Shown here: positions 16,103 to 26,179 of the stretch, piece by piece
Layout of the letters: every line of letters starts with the position of its first letter
Numbering within the stretch: position 1 is the stretch's first letter
Source of the DNA: Thalassotalea_F euphylliae
Lineage (GTDB): Bacteria > Pseudomonadota > Gammaproteobacteria > Enterobacterales > Alteromonadaceae
Assembly (NCBI RefSeq): GCF_042682785.1
Contig: NZ_JBHUIB010000003.1
Coordinates: 558,001 to 622,000 of the forward strand
Length of the DNA: 64,000 nucleotides
Direction of reading: 5' to 3'
Position numbers and translations under genes: made by a program
The notes under the pieces: model-generated
What the model was told of the DNA's origin: nothing
The model's input: the letters and a program-made list of their open reading frames with translations, nothing else
Database searches by the model: none

Positions 16103-17467
16103 ATGAAAAAACTTACCCTATTATCAATGGCGGTATCACTAGCGGTTGCTAGTGGTGCGGCACTAGCAAAAGTTTCTGAAGAAGAAGCTGCAAAATTAAC
16201 GACTGAATTAACACCTATGGGCGCTGTTCGTGGCGCAAACGCTGACGGCTCAATCCCTGAGTGGACAGGTGGTATTACGTCTGTACCAGCGGGTTACTCG
16301 GTTGGTGATCATCACCCTGATCCGTACCCAGAAGACAAAACCCTTTACACAGTGACAGCGCAAAACTTGGATGAATACAAAGAGTTTTTAACGCCAGGTC
16401 AAATCAAGTTGTTTGAAACGTATCCAGATACGTTCAAAATGAACGTATACCAAACACGCCGCTCTGCGTCATACCCGCAACATGTGTATGACGAAACGAT
16501 GAAGAACGCTACGCGTACTGAATTGATTGAAGAAGGTAACGGAATTACGCAAGCTGCAGTTGGTATTCCATTCCCAATTCCAAAAACAGGATTGGAAGCC
16601 ATTTGGAACCATATTCTACGTTACCGTGGTGAAGCACTAACACGTCAAGGTGGTCAAGCTGCACCAACAGCAAGTGGAGACTACACGTACATTGGTTTTG
16701 ATGAGCAATTAATGCTTCCATACAATGTAAAAGGTGCGAATCCAGAAGAGCTACAAGAAACTAACATCTTGTTTAAGTTCAAGCAAAAAGTGTCGGAGCC
16801 GGCACGTATTGCAGGTACTGCACTATTAGTACATGAGACAATGGATCAAATTAAGACTCCGCGCCAAGCGTGGACTTACAATACGGGTCAGCGTCGTGTT
16901 CGTCGTGCGCCAAACGTAGCATATGATGCACCAGGTACAGCGTCAGATGGCTTGCGTACAACTGATGATTTCGACATGTACAATGGCGCGCCAGATCGCT
17001 ATACCTGGACACTAAAGGGTAAGCAAGAGTTGTTAATTCCATATAACGACTACCGCCTGCATAGTGACAGTGTGAGCTATGATGACATCATTCAACCAGG
17101 CCATATCAATCAAGACTTAGTGCGTTATGAAAAGCACCGTGTATGGGTTGTTGAGGCTAACTTGAAAGGTGATACTCGTCATATCTACAAGAAACGTGTC
17201 TTCTACATTGACGAAGATAGCTGGCAAGTAGCAGTTACCGATATTTACGATAACCGTGATGAGCTATACCGTGTAGGTGTTGCACATGGTATTAATTACT
17301 ATGAAGTACCGACACAATGGTCTACGCTTGAAGTGTTCCATGACATTCAAGCACGTCGTTACATTGCTATCGGTTTAGATAACGAAGCGAATATGTACGA
17401 CTTTGGTGCTGAGCTAAAAGATAAATCATTTACGCCAGCAGCGTTACGTAGGGAAGGTCGTCGTTAA
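16103..17467 (+). CDS. DUF1329 (LolA-like) periplasmic protein
   Basis: The 454-residue protein has a signal peptide (ending AALAKVSEE) and the DUF1329 body: 'LTPMGAVRGANADGSIPEWTGG' near the start, and 'RRAPNVAYDAP...TTDDFDMYNGAPDRYTW' in the middle. DUF1329 is placed with LolA-like lipid-carrier folds, so a periplasmic shuttle for a lipid or hydrophobic compound is the best guess. It is encoded just after its usual partner DUF1302 and upstream of an RND transporter. A terminator-like hairpin follows, so its expression may be higher than that of the next two genes. Confidence 0.85.
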   Translation: MKKLTLLSMAVSLAVASGAALAKVSEEEAAKLTTELTPMGAVRGANADGSIPEWTGGITSVPAGYSVGDHHPDPYPEDKTLYTVTAQNLDEYKEFLTPGQIKLFETYPDTFKMNVYQTRRSASYPQHVYDETMKNATRTELIEEGNGITQAAVGIPFPIPKTGLEAIWNHILRYRGEALTRQGGQAAPTASGDYTYIGFDEQLMLPYNVKGANPEELQETNILFKFKQKVSEPARIAGTALLVHETMDQIKTPRQAWTYNTGQRRVRRAPNVAYDAPGTASDGLRTTDDFDMYNGAPDRYTWTLKGKQELLIPYNDYRLHSDSVSYDDIIQPGHINQDLVRYEKHRVWVVEANLKGDTRHIYKKRVFYIDEDSWQVAVTDIYDNRDELYRVGVAHGINYYEVPTQWSTLEVFHDIQARRYIAIGLDNEANMYDFGAELKDKSFTPAALRREGRR

Positions 17468-17484
17468 TCGACGCATTCCTCAGC

Positions 17485-17514
17485 AAACGGCTGGCTACAA
17501 TGTCAGCCGTTTTT
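17485..17514 (+). terminator. terminator (probably partial) between DUF1329 and the Ycf48-like gene
   Basis: AAACGGCTG (17485-17493) pairs with CAGCCGTTT (17504-17512) around a ten-base loop, with T residues to 17514. Since the next two genes have no clear promoter, it may attenuate rather than end transcription. Confidence 0.75.
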
Positions 17515-17545
17515 GTTTAAATCTAAGAATAAGTGTGGTTAGTTA

Positions 17546-18556
17546 ATGAAGAGTTTTTTTGCCGCAATCTTGAGTAGCACCATAGCTATACAAGCTACAG
17601 CTGCTATAGATCCAATGCCTGCTATGCAAGCCCCGTTAGCAAGCAAATCGTTGCTGTTAGATATTGAAACTGTCAACGAAAGTTTTCTTATTGCGGTTGG
17701 AGAAAGAGGGCACATTTTAAAATCTACAGATGGGGTTACTTGGCAACAAGTAGATGTACCTGTCAATACTACATTAACGGCTATCACATTTGTCAATGTC
17801 AGCAAAGGCTGGGCTGTTGGGCACGATTCAACAATCTTAGCGACCAATGACGGTGGTAATTCTTGGACGATTCAACAGTATTTCCCTGAGCGAGAGAAAC
17901 CATTGTTGGATATTGTTTTCAAAGACGAAAACAATGGTGTGGCGCTAGGTGCATATGGACAGTTTTTTAGAACGGCCGATGGTGGACAAACGTGGAAAGA
18001 AGAGTTCCACAGTGAGTTCTTACCAGAAGAAGACGTAGAGTATTTAAATGAATTAAAAATGGAAGATGAAGAAGCGTACTTAGATGAACGCGGCACTATT
18101 CTTCCACATTTTAATAAAATGGTCTTAGATGGTCGTACAGCATACTTAGTTGGTGAACTTGGTTTAATTGCTAAAAGTAATGACTTTGGCGTTGTGTGGG
18201 AGCAGCTAGACAGCATTTATCAAGGGTCTTTTTTTGACATTGACAGAACACAGCAAGGCAACTTGCTAGCGGTAGGCTTACGTGGCAATGTATTTAGAAG
18301 CCTTCGAAACGGTACTCCTTGGCAGCATATTGATACTGATACGACTGCGCTTATCAATGATATAGTGTTAACCGACGATGATAGAATTTTTCTACTTGGT
18401 AACAGCGGCATGTTGTTAGTGAGTAGTGATGATGGACAACGTTTTATGGCGCGTCCACAACCTGATGGCAAAGCGCTAATCGCGGGTGCTTGGTATCAAA
18501 ATAAACTGATTGCCGTATCCGAGGACGGTATTAAGACAATAACAATCACAAAGTAG
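17546..18556 (+). CDS. Ycf48-like BNR-repeat periplasmic protein
   Basis: This 336-residue secreted protein has a signal peptide (ending ATAAIDPMP) and a beta-propeller of Ycf48/BNR repeats, for example LKSTDGVTWQQV, ATNDGGNSWTI and RTADGGQTWKE. Ycf48 in cyanobacteria assists photosystem II assembly; here there is no photosystem, and relatives commonly accompany MMPL-type RND transporters. A role as a periplasmic scaffold or accessory subunit of the transporter encoded 4 bases downstream is inferred. An acidic insertion (about residues 160-185) interrupts the repeats. Confidence 0.82.
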   Translation: MKSFFAAILSSTIAIQATAAIDPMPAMQAPLASKSLLLDIETVNESFLIAVGERGHILKSTDGVTWQQVDVPVNTTLTAITFVNVSKGWAVGHDSTILATNDGGNSWTIQQYFPEREKPLLDIVFKDENNGVALGAYGQFFRTADGGQTWKEEFHSEFLPEEDVEYLNELKMEDEEAYLDERGTILPHFNKMVLDGRTAYLVGELGLIAKSNDFGVVWEQLDSIYQGSFFDIDRTQQGNLLAVGLRGNVFRSLRNGTPWQHIDTDTTALINDIVLTDDDRIFLLGNSGMLLVSSDDGQRFMARPQPDGKALIAGAWYQNKLIAVSEDGIKTITITK

Positions 18557-18560
18557 TTCT

Positions 18561-20894
18561 ATGAGTATTAATTCTGCCATTCAAAAAATAGAAATCGGGA
18601 TTTTCCGACATCGCGCCTTTGTGTTGGCGATGTTTATTGTTGCGACAGCCGTTTTGCTATTTCAAGCAACGCAATTAAAACTGGACGCGGCGTTTACCAA
18701 AAATATTCCGCTCAACCATCAATACATGAAAACCTACCTGAAGCATCAGAAGGATTTTGGTGGTGCTAACAACATTCTTATCTCGGTTTGTGATGCAGAC
18801 GGAGATATTTTCAATGAGCCTTTCTTCAATGCGTTAAAAGGGGTTCATGACCAATTATTTTTTATTCCCGGTGTCGATAGGATCCTCGTAAAGTCACTGT
18901 ATTCGCCGAGTACTCGATTTGTTGAGGTGGTCGAAGACGGTTTCGCTGGTGGTCCTGTTATCCCTGCCAACTTCAAGCCAGATGAAAAAGGCCTGGCGGT
19001 TGTAAAAGGAAATATAGAAAAGGCGGGTATTGTAGGCCGTATAGTTGCTGACGATTATAGTTGTGCAATGGTTACTGCATCTTTGATGGAAATTGACCCT
19101 GATACAGGTGAGAAACTAGATACGCTTAAAATTGCTAAGCAACTTGAAGAAGATATTCGTCAAAAGTACGAGAACAATAAAATCAGTGTGCATGTTATTG
19201 GCTTTGCCAAAATGGTAGGCGATGTTGCTGATGGTGCTAAAGGCGTGGTTGCGTTTTTCGCTTTAGCGATTGCAATTACAGCTGTCATGGTATTTTTCTT
19301 CTGTCGTTCGATTACACTCACATTCCTACCCATAGCCTGTTCGTTAATTGCTGTAGTATGGCAAATGGGTATGCTATCTAGCTTAGGCTTTGGTATAGAC
19401 CCGATGTCTATCCTTGTACCGTTTTTAGTGTTTGCTATTGGTGTGAGCCACGGTGTACAGATGATTAACTCAGTTGTTAAGCAAGTACGCACAGGGATCA
19501 CCTGTAAAGAAGGTGCTCAGAATAGCTTTAGAGCGTTGCTGATCCCGGGTGGTGTTGCGCTTCTATCAGATACCATTGGTTTTATTACGCTGCTGTCTAT
19601 CGACATTGGCATAATAAGAGAGCTTGCCATAACAGCGTCGCTAGGTGTGGCAATGATCATCTTGACGAACTTGGTATTGCTGCCAGTTCTGATTTCGTAC
19701 ATGAAGTTAGAAAATAAACCACAAAAACCGGAGCGTCATTCTGGCGTCCATAAATCTGATGTTTGGCACGCAATGGCAAGTTTGGCTACGCGCGGCCCTG
19801 CAACAGTTATCCTTGTGTTAACGGCAGGTCTATATGCGTTTGGCTATTACCATGCGCAGAACATGAAAATTGGTGAATTGCATGCTGGAGCTCCTTCATT
19901 GCACGAAGACTCACGTTACAACCAAGATACATTTTTAATCACAGATCGTTATGCGATCAGTGTTGATTACATGACAGTCATTGTGGAGACTCAACCTGAT
20001 GCTTGTACATCATATGATAATCTTGATGTGATTGATCGCTTCCAATGGCGACTAGAAAACGTGCCAGGTGTTCAGTCTGCTGTGAGCCTAGCGTCGATTG
20101 CTAAAGTGGTTAATGCTGGCTACAACGAAGGTAACCCAAAGTGGCGTGTGCTATCGCGTAACCAACAAACCTTAGTGCAATCAATTGCTCGAGTTCCAAC
20201 AACAAGTGGTCTATTAAACCGTGATTGTAGTGTTATGCCTGTGGTGCTGTTCCTTGAAGATCACAAGGCAGAAACCATAGAGCGTGTAGTTGCTAAAGTG
20301 AAAGAAGTCTCTGCCGAACTAAATAATGATGTTTTACAGTTTAAACTAGCATCAGGTCCAGTGGGGGTTATGGCTGCGACTAATGAAGCAGTAGAGGCTG
20401 CACAATTACCAATGATGTTATACGTCTATGGCGCTGTCATACTGCTGTGTTTAATTAGCTTTAGAAGTATTCGTGCAACTATAGTTGTTGTATTGCCTCT
20501 TTATGTTGTGTCGACACTCGCGCAAGGCTTAATGACAGGGTTAGACATTGGTTTAACGGTGTCAACGTTACCTGTAATCGCCTTAGGTGTGGGTATCGGG
20601 GTTGACTATGGTATTTATATCTTGTCGACAATGAGTGCCCGTTTACGCGAAGGTGATTCGGTGGAGCAAGCATACTTTGCAGCGTTGAAAGAGCGTGGCA
20701 GTGCTGTGCTACTAACTGGAATTACGCTTGCTATTGGTGTTTCTACGTGGTTCTTCTCTGCACTTAAGTTCCAAGTAGATATGGGTATATTGCTAACCTT
20801 TATGTTCCTTGTGAACATGCTAGCGGCAATTATCGTGCTGCCAGCGATTGCGGCTTTCCTATGGCCAGCACCAAAAAAAGATGAAAAAAAATAA
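18561..20894 (+). CDS. MMPL/HAE-family RND transporter
   Basis: The 777-residue inner-membrane protein has the duplicated RND layout: one N-terminal helix (about residues 18-36), a large periplasmic loop, a five-helix bundle (about 225-385), a seventh helix (about 410), a second loop, and a final five-helix bundle (about 625-770). Conserved helix motifs such as 'GIDPMSILVPFLVFAIGVSHG' and 'LPVIALGVGIGVDYGIYIL' mark the proton-relay helices. At under 800 residues it belongs to the shorter MMPL/HpnN-like (HAE) branch, which moves lipids and hydrophobic molecules, rather than the AcrB type. No membrane-fusion protein is encoded nearby. It likely works with the DUF1302, DUF1329 and Ycf48-like proteins. 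Confidence 0.88.
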   Translation: MSINSAIQKIEIGIFRHRAFVLAMFIVATAVLLFQATQLKLDAAFTKNIPLNHQYMKTYLKHQKDFGGANNILISVCDADGDIFNEPFFNALKGVHDQLFFIPGVDRILVKSLYSPSTRFVEVVEDGFAGGPVIPANFKPDEKGLAVVKGNIEKAGIVGRIVADDYSCAMVTASLMEIDPDTGEKLDTLKIAKQLEEDIRQKYENNKISVHVIGFAKMVGDVADGAKGVVAFFALAIAITAVMVFFFCRSITLTFLPIACSLIAVVWQMGMLSSLGFGIDPMSILVPFLVFAIGVSHGVQMINSVVKQVRTGITCKEGAQNSFRALLIPGGVALLSDTIGFITLLSIDIGIIRELAITASLGVAMIILTNLVLLPVLISYMKLENKPQKPERHSGVHKSDVWHAMASLATRGPATVILVLTAGLYAFGYYHAQNMKIGELHAGAPSLHEDSRYNQDTFLITDRYAISVDYMTVIVETQPDACTSYDNLDVIDRFQWRLENVPGVQSAVSLASIAKVVNAGYNEGNPKWRVLSRNQQTLVQSIARVPTTSGLLNRDCSVMPVVLFLEDHKAETIERVVAKVKEVSAELNNDVLQFKLASGPVGVMAATNEAVEAAQLPMMLYVYGAVILLCLISFRSIRATIVVVLPLYVVSTLAQGLMTGLDIGLTVSTLPVIALGVGIGVDYGIYILSTMSARLREGDSVEQAYFAALKERGSAVLLTGITLAIGVSTWFFSALKFQVDMGILLTFMFLVNMLAAIIVLPAIAAFLWPAPKKDEKK

Positions 20895-20920
20895 GCTTTT
20901 TTTCATTGCATAAATAAACA

Positions 20921-20946
20921 AGAAAATGGCCGAAAGGCCATTTTCT
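20921..20946 (+). terminator. terminator of the DUF1302-RND locus
   Basis: A perfect 11-bp stem (20921-20931 with 20936-20946) carries a GAAA tetraloop; the following bases are only moderately T-rich. Confidence 0.75.
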
Positions 20947-21260
20947 ATTTAACCTCCCTGAATAAACACTTATTCCACTGAATAAATAACTCGCTAATTG
21001 GTCAACCTGTACGGTTTGGCTACAAAATATTGCTCGCAATACCTTAAATTTATTAATAAAATTGAAAACTATGGTCTATCCTCATAGGGATAGATTGATT
21101 TTAGTTCAGTTTGTTTGATTTTTAGCTGATTTTGCTGAGGCGTATTGACTTCAATAATAAGTAAAACAAGACCAATTCGCTTTTGCCGACTCCAGTTTGG
21201 CAAACGAACTAAAAGCAGTACAACAATTATTCTAAGCGTTTTATCCAAAAGGAAAGCGAC
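20947..21260 (+). other. leader region of the glutamate dehydrogenase gene
   Basis: No ORF of note is present in these 314 bases. Two small inverted repeats are visible: TATTGC-N2-GCAATA (21028-21041) and TCTATCC-N6-GGATAGA (21075-21094). A good ribosome binding site (AAGGAAAG, 21249-21256) precedes ATG 21261. No confident promoter hexamers were identified. Confidence 0.4.
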
Positions 21261-24200
21261 ATGGCGTTCGTAGACGGTCTACCCTCAGTATTATTGAAAA
21301 ATGTTGCTCAATTTATCCAACAAAAAGTGCCTTCCCAAACGGCACCATTAGTTGAGCAATTTGCAAACCTGCTTTACGGCAATATCTCTACATCAGATTT
21401 AGCACACCGCAACGACAGCGATTTGTACGGTGCGACGATGAGTCTGTGGAATTCACTTAGTGATCATGTAGATGATAAACCAGTGATTAAAGTCTTTAAT
21501 CCAGAAGTGTCGAAGCACGGTTGGAAGTCAAGCCATACGATCATCGAAGTTATCGTCCAAGATATGCCATTCTTGGTGGACTCGTTGCGTATTGCGTTAA
21601 ACCGTCAAGGATTATCGCCACATTTGATGCTCAACAGCCCGATTCAGGTTGTTAGAAACACGAAGAATCAGATCACTAAAATTGCGTCTACGGCAGATGC
21701 AAAAATCCGCTCATCAAAGGCTGAAACGGTTTTCTTTATCGAGATAGATCGCCAAGACAGCGCAGAAGTGATGGCATCACTGACCGAAGAATTATACTCG
21801 GTAGTCAGTGATATCTTGCTCACTGTGAATGATTGGCAACCGATGCTCAAAAAACTCAACAATGTCATTACTGACGTTAAAAAGGCGAAACTTCCTTGTG
21901 AAAAGCAAGAAAAAGAAGACTCGCTAGAGTTTTTACAGTGGGTTGCTGACAATCACTTTACCATTATGGGCTATCGCTCTTACGATGTAAAAACGTTAAA
22001 AGGTGATGTTGCATTGGCTGCCAATGTCGACTCTAGCCTAGGTTTAATGCGCAATTCAAAAGGCACAAAGCAACGCCTTATCTCTACGTTGAGCGAAACG
22101 GCACGTGAGATAGCTCTGGGTAAAAACCTTCTGATTTTAACCAAGACCAACTCCCGTTCGCGTGTTCATCGTCCAGCACACTTAGATTATATTGGTGTTA
22201 AACGTTTTGATGACAAAGGTAATGTCGTAGGTGAAGAGCGCTTTATAGGCTTGTTTGGTTCAGCGTACTACACAAATAGTGCATTGAACTTGCCGCTTAT
22301 CAAATCTAAGGTGATTGGTGTATGCGACGCTTCAGGGTTCGGTAAGGGGACGCATGCCTACAAAACATTAATCAATATTTTAGAAACATACCCGCGCGAT
22401 GAAATTTTACAAAGTAGCATCAGTGAGCTTTTACAAAACGTAAAAGGTATCATGCAAATGCAAGAGCGCGACTACACGGGATTGTTTGTTCGTCGTGACG
22501 CGTTCAGTCGCTTCTACTCTTGTATGGTGTATGTACCAAGGGAGCGATACAACACTAAATTGAGAATTCAAACTCAGCAGTTACTTGGCGAATTCTTTGG
22601 CAGTGATCAAGAAGTTGAATTCAATACTTACTTCTCAGAGTCTGTTCAAGCAAGAACCCATTACATCGTCCGAGTGAACCATACAAAAGCTGATATTAAC
22701 GTGAAAGAAATTGAAAAGAACTTAAATGAAGCAGCTCGTAGCTGGGATGATAAGCTTGCTGCTGCGTTAAACTCACACAAAGGTGAGGCACTAGGTAAAG
22801 CATTAAGCCGTAAATATTCGGCATTCCCGCAATCATATAAAGATGAAATCTTGCCGGGTACTGCGATTGTTGATATCGAAAAGCTTGAAAAAGTATGTGA
22901 ACAGTGTCCTTTAGAGATGTTGTTCTATCAACCGCAGGAAGAAGATGCGACCAGTCGATTTGTTAAACTGAAGCTGTTCCACAAAGGCGAGCCACTTCAT
23001 CTTTCCGACGTATTACCTATGTTAGAAAATTTTGGCTTGCGTGTGATTGGTGAAAGCCCATATGCAATTCGCACGTCAGAAGGAGAGACATGTTGGATTT
23101 TGGATTTCTCCATGTTGCTTACTGGTGAACGCGAGTTCAATCTTGATAAAGTACAAACACTATTCCAAGATGCGTTTGCTAAAGTGTGGAGTGGTCATTT
23201 AGAAGATGACGGCTTCAACCGCCTGATTTTAGGTGCAGGTGTAGGTGGTCGAGAAGTATCGATTTTACGTGCGTTTGCAAAATATGAACGTCAAATAGGT
23301 GGTACGTTCAGTCAAAACTATATTGAAGATACTTTCGCGCGTTATCCAAATCTCGCTGAATTATTAATTAAGCTATTTAATTTACGCTTTGATCCAACGG
23401 TAAAACGTTCAGAAAAAGCGATAACAAAAGTACTAACGGATATTGAAAGCTCGTTAGACAATGTGGCTAATTTGGATGATGACCGCATCATTCGACGCTT
23501 TGTTGAAATGATTAATGCGACAATCCGTACGAACTATTTCCAAAATGATAAGCAGGGCAACGAGAAGTCTTATATCTCGTTTAAAATTACGCCAAAAGAA
23601 ATTTCAGATATTCCACAGCCTATTCCTGCATTTGAAATCTTTGTTTACTCGCCACAAGTCGAAGGTGTTCACTTACGTGGTGGCAAAGTGGCTCGTGGTG
23701 GTTTACGTTGGTCAGATCGCCGAGAAGATTTCCGTACAGAAGTACTAGGCCTTGTTAAAGCACAGCAAGTAAAGAACACGGTAATTGTACCTGTAGGCGC
23801 AAAAGGTGGTTTCGTTTGTAAACAACTTCCTGTTAATGGTTCACGACAAGAAGTGTTTGAGGCTGGTAAAGAGTGTTACCGTACCTTCATTCGAGGCCTA
23901 CTTGATATTACAGATAATATTGTTAAAGGTGAGATTGTTCCGCCGAATGACGTTGTTCGCCATGATGAAGATGATCCATATTTAGTTGTTGCTGCCGATA
24001 AAGGTACGGCAACATTCTCAGATATTGCAAATGCGATTTCTGAAGAGTACAACCACTGGTTGGGTGACGCTTTTGCATCAGGTGGAAGTGTCGGTTATGA
24101 CCATAAAGGTATGGGTATCACCGCTAAAGGCGCGTGGGAATCCGTTAAACGTCATTTCCGTGAAATGGATATTGACTGTCAAACTACTGATTTCACAGTA

Positions 24201-26099
24201 ATTGGTGTCGGTGATATGGCTGGTGACGTATTTGGTAATGGTATGTTGCTTTCTAAACATATTCGTTTGCAAGCAGCCTTTAACCACATGCACATCTTTA
24301 TCGATCCTGAACCAGTAGCTTCTTCTTCTTACAAAGAACGTGAGCGCCTATTTAACATGCCTGGTTGTACATGGGAAGATTACAACAAAGACCTTATCTC
24401 TGAAGGCGGTGGTATCTTTAGCCGAGCGGCGAAGTCAATCAAGCTTACCCCTCAAATTAAGAAAATGCTTGGCACCCAAAAGCAAAGCATGGCACCTAAC
24501 GACCTAATCAAAGCAATATTGATGATGAAGGTCGACTTAATGTGGAACGGTGGTATCGGCACTTATGTGAAAGGTTCGACTGAAACCAATGCGGAAGTGG
24601 GTGACCGTGCGAATGATTCACTACGTATCAATGGTAGCGAGCTAAGAGCGAAAGTTGTGGGTGAGGGTGGTAACCTTGGCCTTACACAACTTGGCCGTAT
24701 CGAGTACGGTGCTAAAGGTGGTCGTATTAATGCTGATTCTGTTGATAATGTCGGCGGTGTTGATTGTTCTGATAACGAAGTTAACATCAAAATATTACTT
24801 AACGGCTTAGTTACATCGGGTGACTTAACGGTTAAACAACGTAATCAGTTACTTTACGATATGACCGATGAAGTATCTGATATCGTGCTAGAAGACTGTT
24901 ACGACCAAACACACTCTTTGTCCATTACCGCAATGCGTGGCGCGTCTCAATTGAAAGAGCAAACTCGCTTTATTCATGAGTTAGAGCGTGCAGGTAAACT
25001 TGACAGAGCGTTAGAGTTTATTCCAAATGATGATGAACTTGCAGAACGCTTAGCGCAAAATAAAGGATTAACTCGCCCTGAACTTTCAGTACTACTTGCA
25101 TACAGCAAAATGGTGTTGAAAGAAGATCTTGTATGTCCTGAAATTACAGATAACCCATATCACGATCGCTTGCTAATTAGTGCTTTCCCTAAACAACTTC
25201 AAGAGAAGTATGCGAAGCAAATGCAAGATCATCCGCTTCGTGCAGAAATTATTGCCACCAAGCTTGCCAACAAACTTGGCAATGACATGGGCTTCAATTT
25301 CGTTAACCGCATGCAAGAAGAGACTGGTGCGAGCGTTGCAGAAGTGGCAAATTGCTACACAATGGCGAGCGAAGTATTCGAAATGGGCACTGTATGGGCC
25401 GATATCGCCAAGCTTGATAACAAGATTCCTACTTCGGTTCAAACGGAAATGCTTTTCCAATTGCGTCGTAACGTTCGTCGTGCAACCCGTTGGTTCTTGC
25501 GTCATCGTGATAAAGGCATGGACATTCAACAAACAATAGACTTCTTCAGTGGCACCTTTGCAACGATGACTAAGAGCTTAGATAAGTTCATGGCGTCAGA
25601 AGAAGTTGAACAATTGCAGCATGTTGAAAATGGGCTTGTTAAATCGGGTGTACCGAAGAAAACAGCACGACGTATTTCTCAACTAAGTACTTTGTTCTCT
25701 GTTATGGACTTAGCAGAAATTGCGAACCAAGATGGTCGTTCGGTTGAGTTAGTCGCGGAACTATACTTCAAGTTAGGTGACCGTTTAGATCTGCATTGGT
25801 TCTTAGACCAGATTACTAAGCAACCAGTATCTAACCACTGGCAAGCATTAGCACGTGCGTCATTCCGAGAAGAGTTGGACTGGCAGCAGCGCTCTATTAC
25901 GATGGTTGCTTTGAAAGCTGATGCGAAAAGCAAGAGTACCGACGAGCTTCTCGATAAGTGGTTTGAACAAAGCGCTCAACCATTGGAGCGTTGGCAGCAT
26001 ATTCTAGCTGACTTTAGAACGTCACAAACACATGAGTTTGCGAAATTCTCAGTAGCGCTTCGAGAATTAATGCTGCTTAGTTTACACAGCGCTGTATAA
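21261..26099 (+). CDS. gdhB: NAD-specific glutamate dehydrogenase, large (about 180 kDa) class
   Basis: This enzyme oxidatively deaminates L-glutamate to 2-oxoglutarate with NAD+, a catabolic role. At 1612 residues it has the size of the L_180 class found in Pseudomonas, Shewanella and Streptomyces. The N-terminal 700 residues form ACT-like regulatory segments. The catalytic region at about 800-1200 shows 'RGGLRWSDR', 'VPVGAKGGFV' (catalytic Lys) and 'GVGDMAGDVFGNGML' (dinucleotide binding). A helical C-terminal domain completes it. It is transcribed alone, with its own terminator before pyrD. Confidence 0.95.
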   Translation: MAFVDGLPSVLLKNVAQFIQQKVPSQTAPLVEQFANLLYGNISTSDLAHRNDSDLYGATMSLWNSLSDHVDDKPVIKVFNPEVSKHGWKSSHTIIEVIVQDMPFLVDSLRIALNRQGLSPHLMLNSPIQVVRNTKNQITKIASTADAKIRSSKAETVFFIEIDRQDSAEVMASLTEELYSVVSDILLTVNDWQPMLKKLNNVITDVKKAKLPCEKQEKEDSLEFLQWVADNHFTIMGYRSYDVKTLKGDVALAANVDSSLGLMRNSKGTKQRLISTLSETAREIALGKNLLILTKTNSRSRVHRPAHLDYIGVKRFDDKGNVVGEERFIGLFGSAYYTNSALNLPLIKSKVIGVCDASGFGKGTHAYKTLINILETYPRDEILQSSISELLQNVKGIMQMQERDYTGLFVRRDAFSRFYSCMVYVPRERYNTKLRIQTQQLLGEFFGSDQEVEFNTYFSESVQARTHYIVRVNHTKADINVKEIEKNLNEAARSWDDKLAAALNSHKGEALGKALSRKYSAFPQSYKDEILPGTAIVDIEKLEKVCEQCPLEMLFYQPQEEDATSRFVKLKLFHKGEPLHLSDVLPMLENFGLRVIGESPYAIRTSEGETCWILDFSMLLTGEREFNLDKVQTLFQDAFAKVWSGHLEDDGFNRLILGAGVGGREVSILRAFAKYERQIGGTFSQNYIEDTFARYPNLAELLIKLFNLRFDPTVKRSEKAITKVLTDIESSLDNVANLDDDRIIRRFVEMINATIRTNYFQNDKQGNEKSYISFKITPKEISDIPQPIPAFEIFVYSPQVEGVHLRGGKVARGGLRWSDRREDFRTEVLGLVKAQQVKNTVIVPVGAKGGFVCKQLPVNGSRQEVFEAGKECYRTFIRGLLDITDNIVKGEIVPPNDVVRHDEDDPYLVVAADKGTATFSDIANAISEEYNHWLGDAFASGGSVGYDHKGMGITAKGAWESVKRHFREMDIDCQTTDFTVIGVGDMAGDVFGNGMLLSKHIRLQAAFNHMHIFIDPEPVASSSYKERERLFNMPGCTWEDYNKDLISEGGGIFSRAAKSIKLTPQIKKMLGTQKQSMAPNDLIKAILMMKVDLMWNGGIGTYVKGSTETNAEVGDRANDSLRINGSELRAKVVGEGGNLGLTQLGRIEYGAKGGRINADSVDNVGGVDCSDNEVNIKILLNGLVTSGDLTVKQRNQLLYDMTDEVSDIVLEDCYDQTHSLSITAMRGASQLKEQTRFIHELERAGKLDRALEFIPNDDELAERLAQNKGLTRPELSVLLAYSKMVLKEDLVCPEITDNPYHDRLLISAFPKQLQEKYAKQMQDHPLRAEIIATKLANKLGNDMGFNFVNRMQEETGASVAEVANCYTMASEVFEMGTVWADIAKLDNKIPTSVQTEMLFQLRRNVRRATRWFLRHRDKGMDIQQTIDFFSGTFATMTKSLDKFMASEEVEQLQHVENGLVKSGVPKKTARRISQLSTLFSVMDLAEIANQDGRSVELVAELYFKLGDRLDLHWFLDQITKQPVSNHWQALARASFREELDWQQRSITMVALKADAKSKSTDELLDKWFEQSAQPLERWQHILADFRTSQTHEFAKFSVALRELMLLSLHSAV

Positions 26100-26125
26100 T
26101 AGCCGCCGTGCTATAGCGATTAGAA

Positions 26126-26151
26126 AAGTCCCTGCTTAGCGGGGACTTATT
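26126..26151 (+). terminator. terminator of the glutamate dehydrogenase gene
   Basis: AAGTCCC (26126-26132) pairs with GGGACTT (26142-26148), extended inward by a T-G wobble and a GC/GC step, and is followed by ATTTTAT. Confidence 0.8.
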
Positions 26152-26179
26152 TTATCTACCCTAGAAAAAGAGGAACACC

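Noticed and set aside
25173..25539. Overlapping 119-codon frames on both strands within glutamate dehydrogenase
   Set aside because: Both are out-of-frame shadows of the well-supported dehydrogenase frame.
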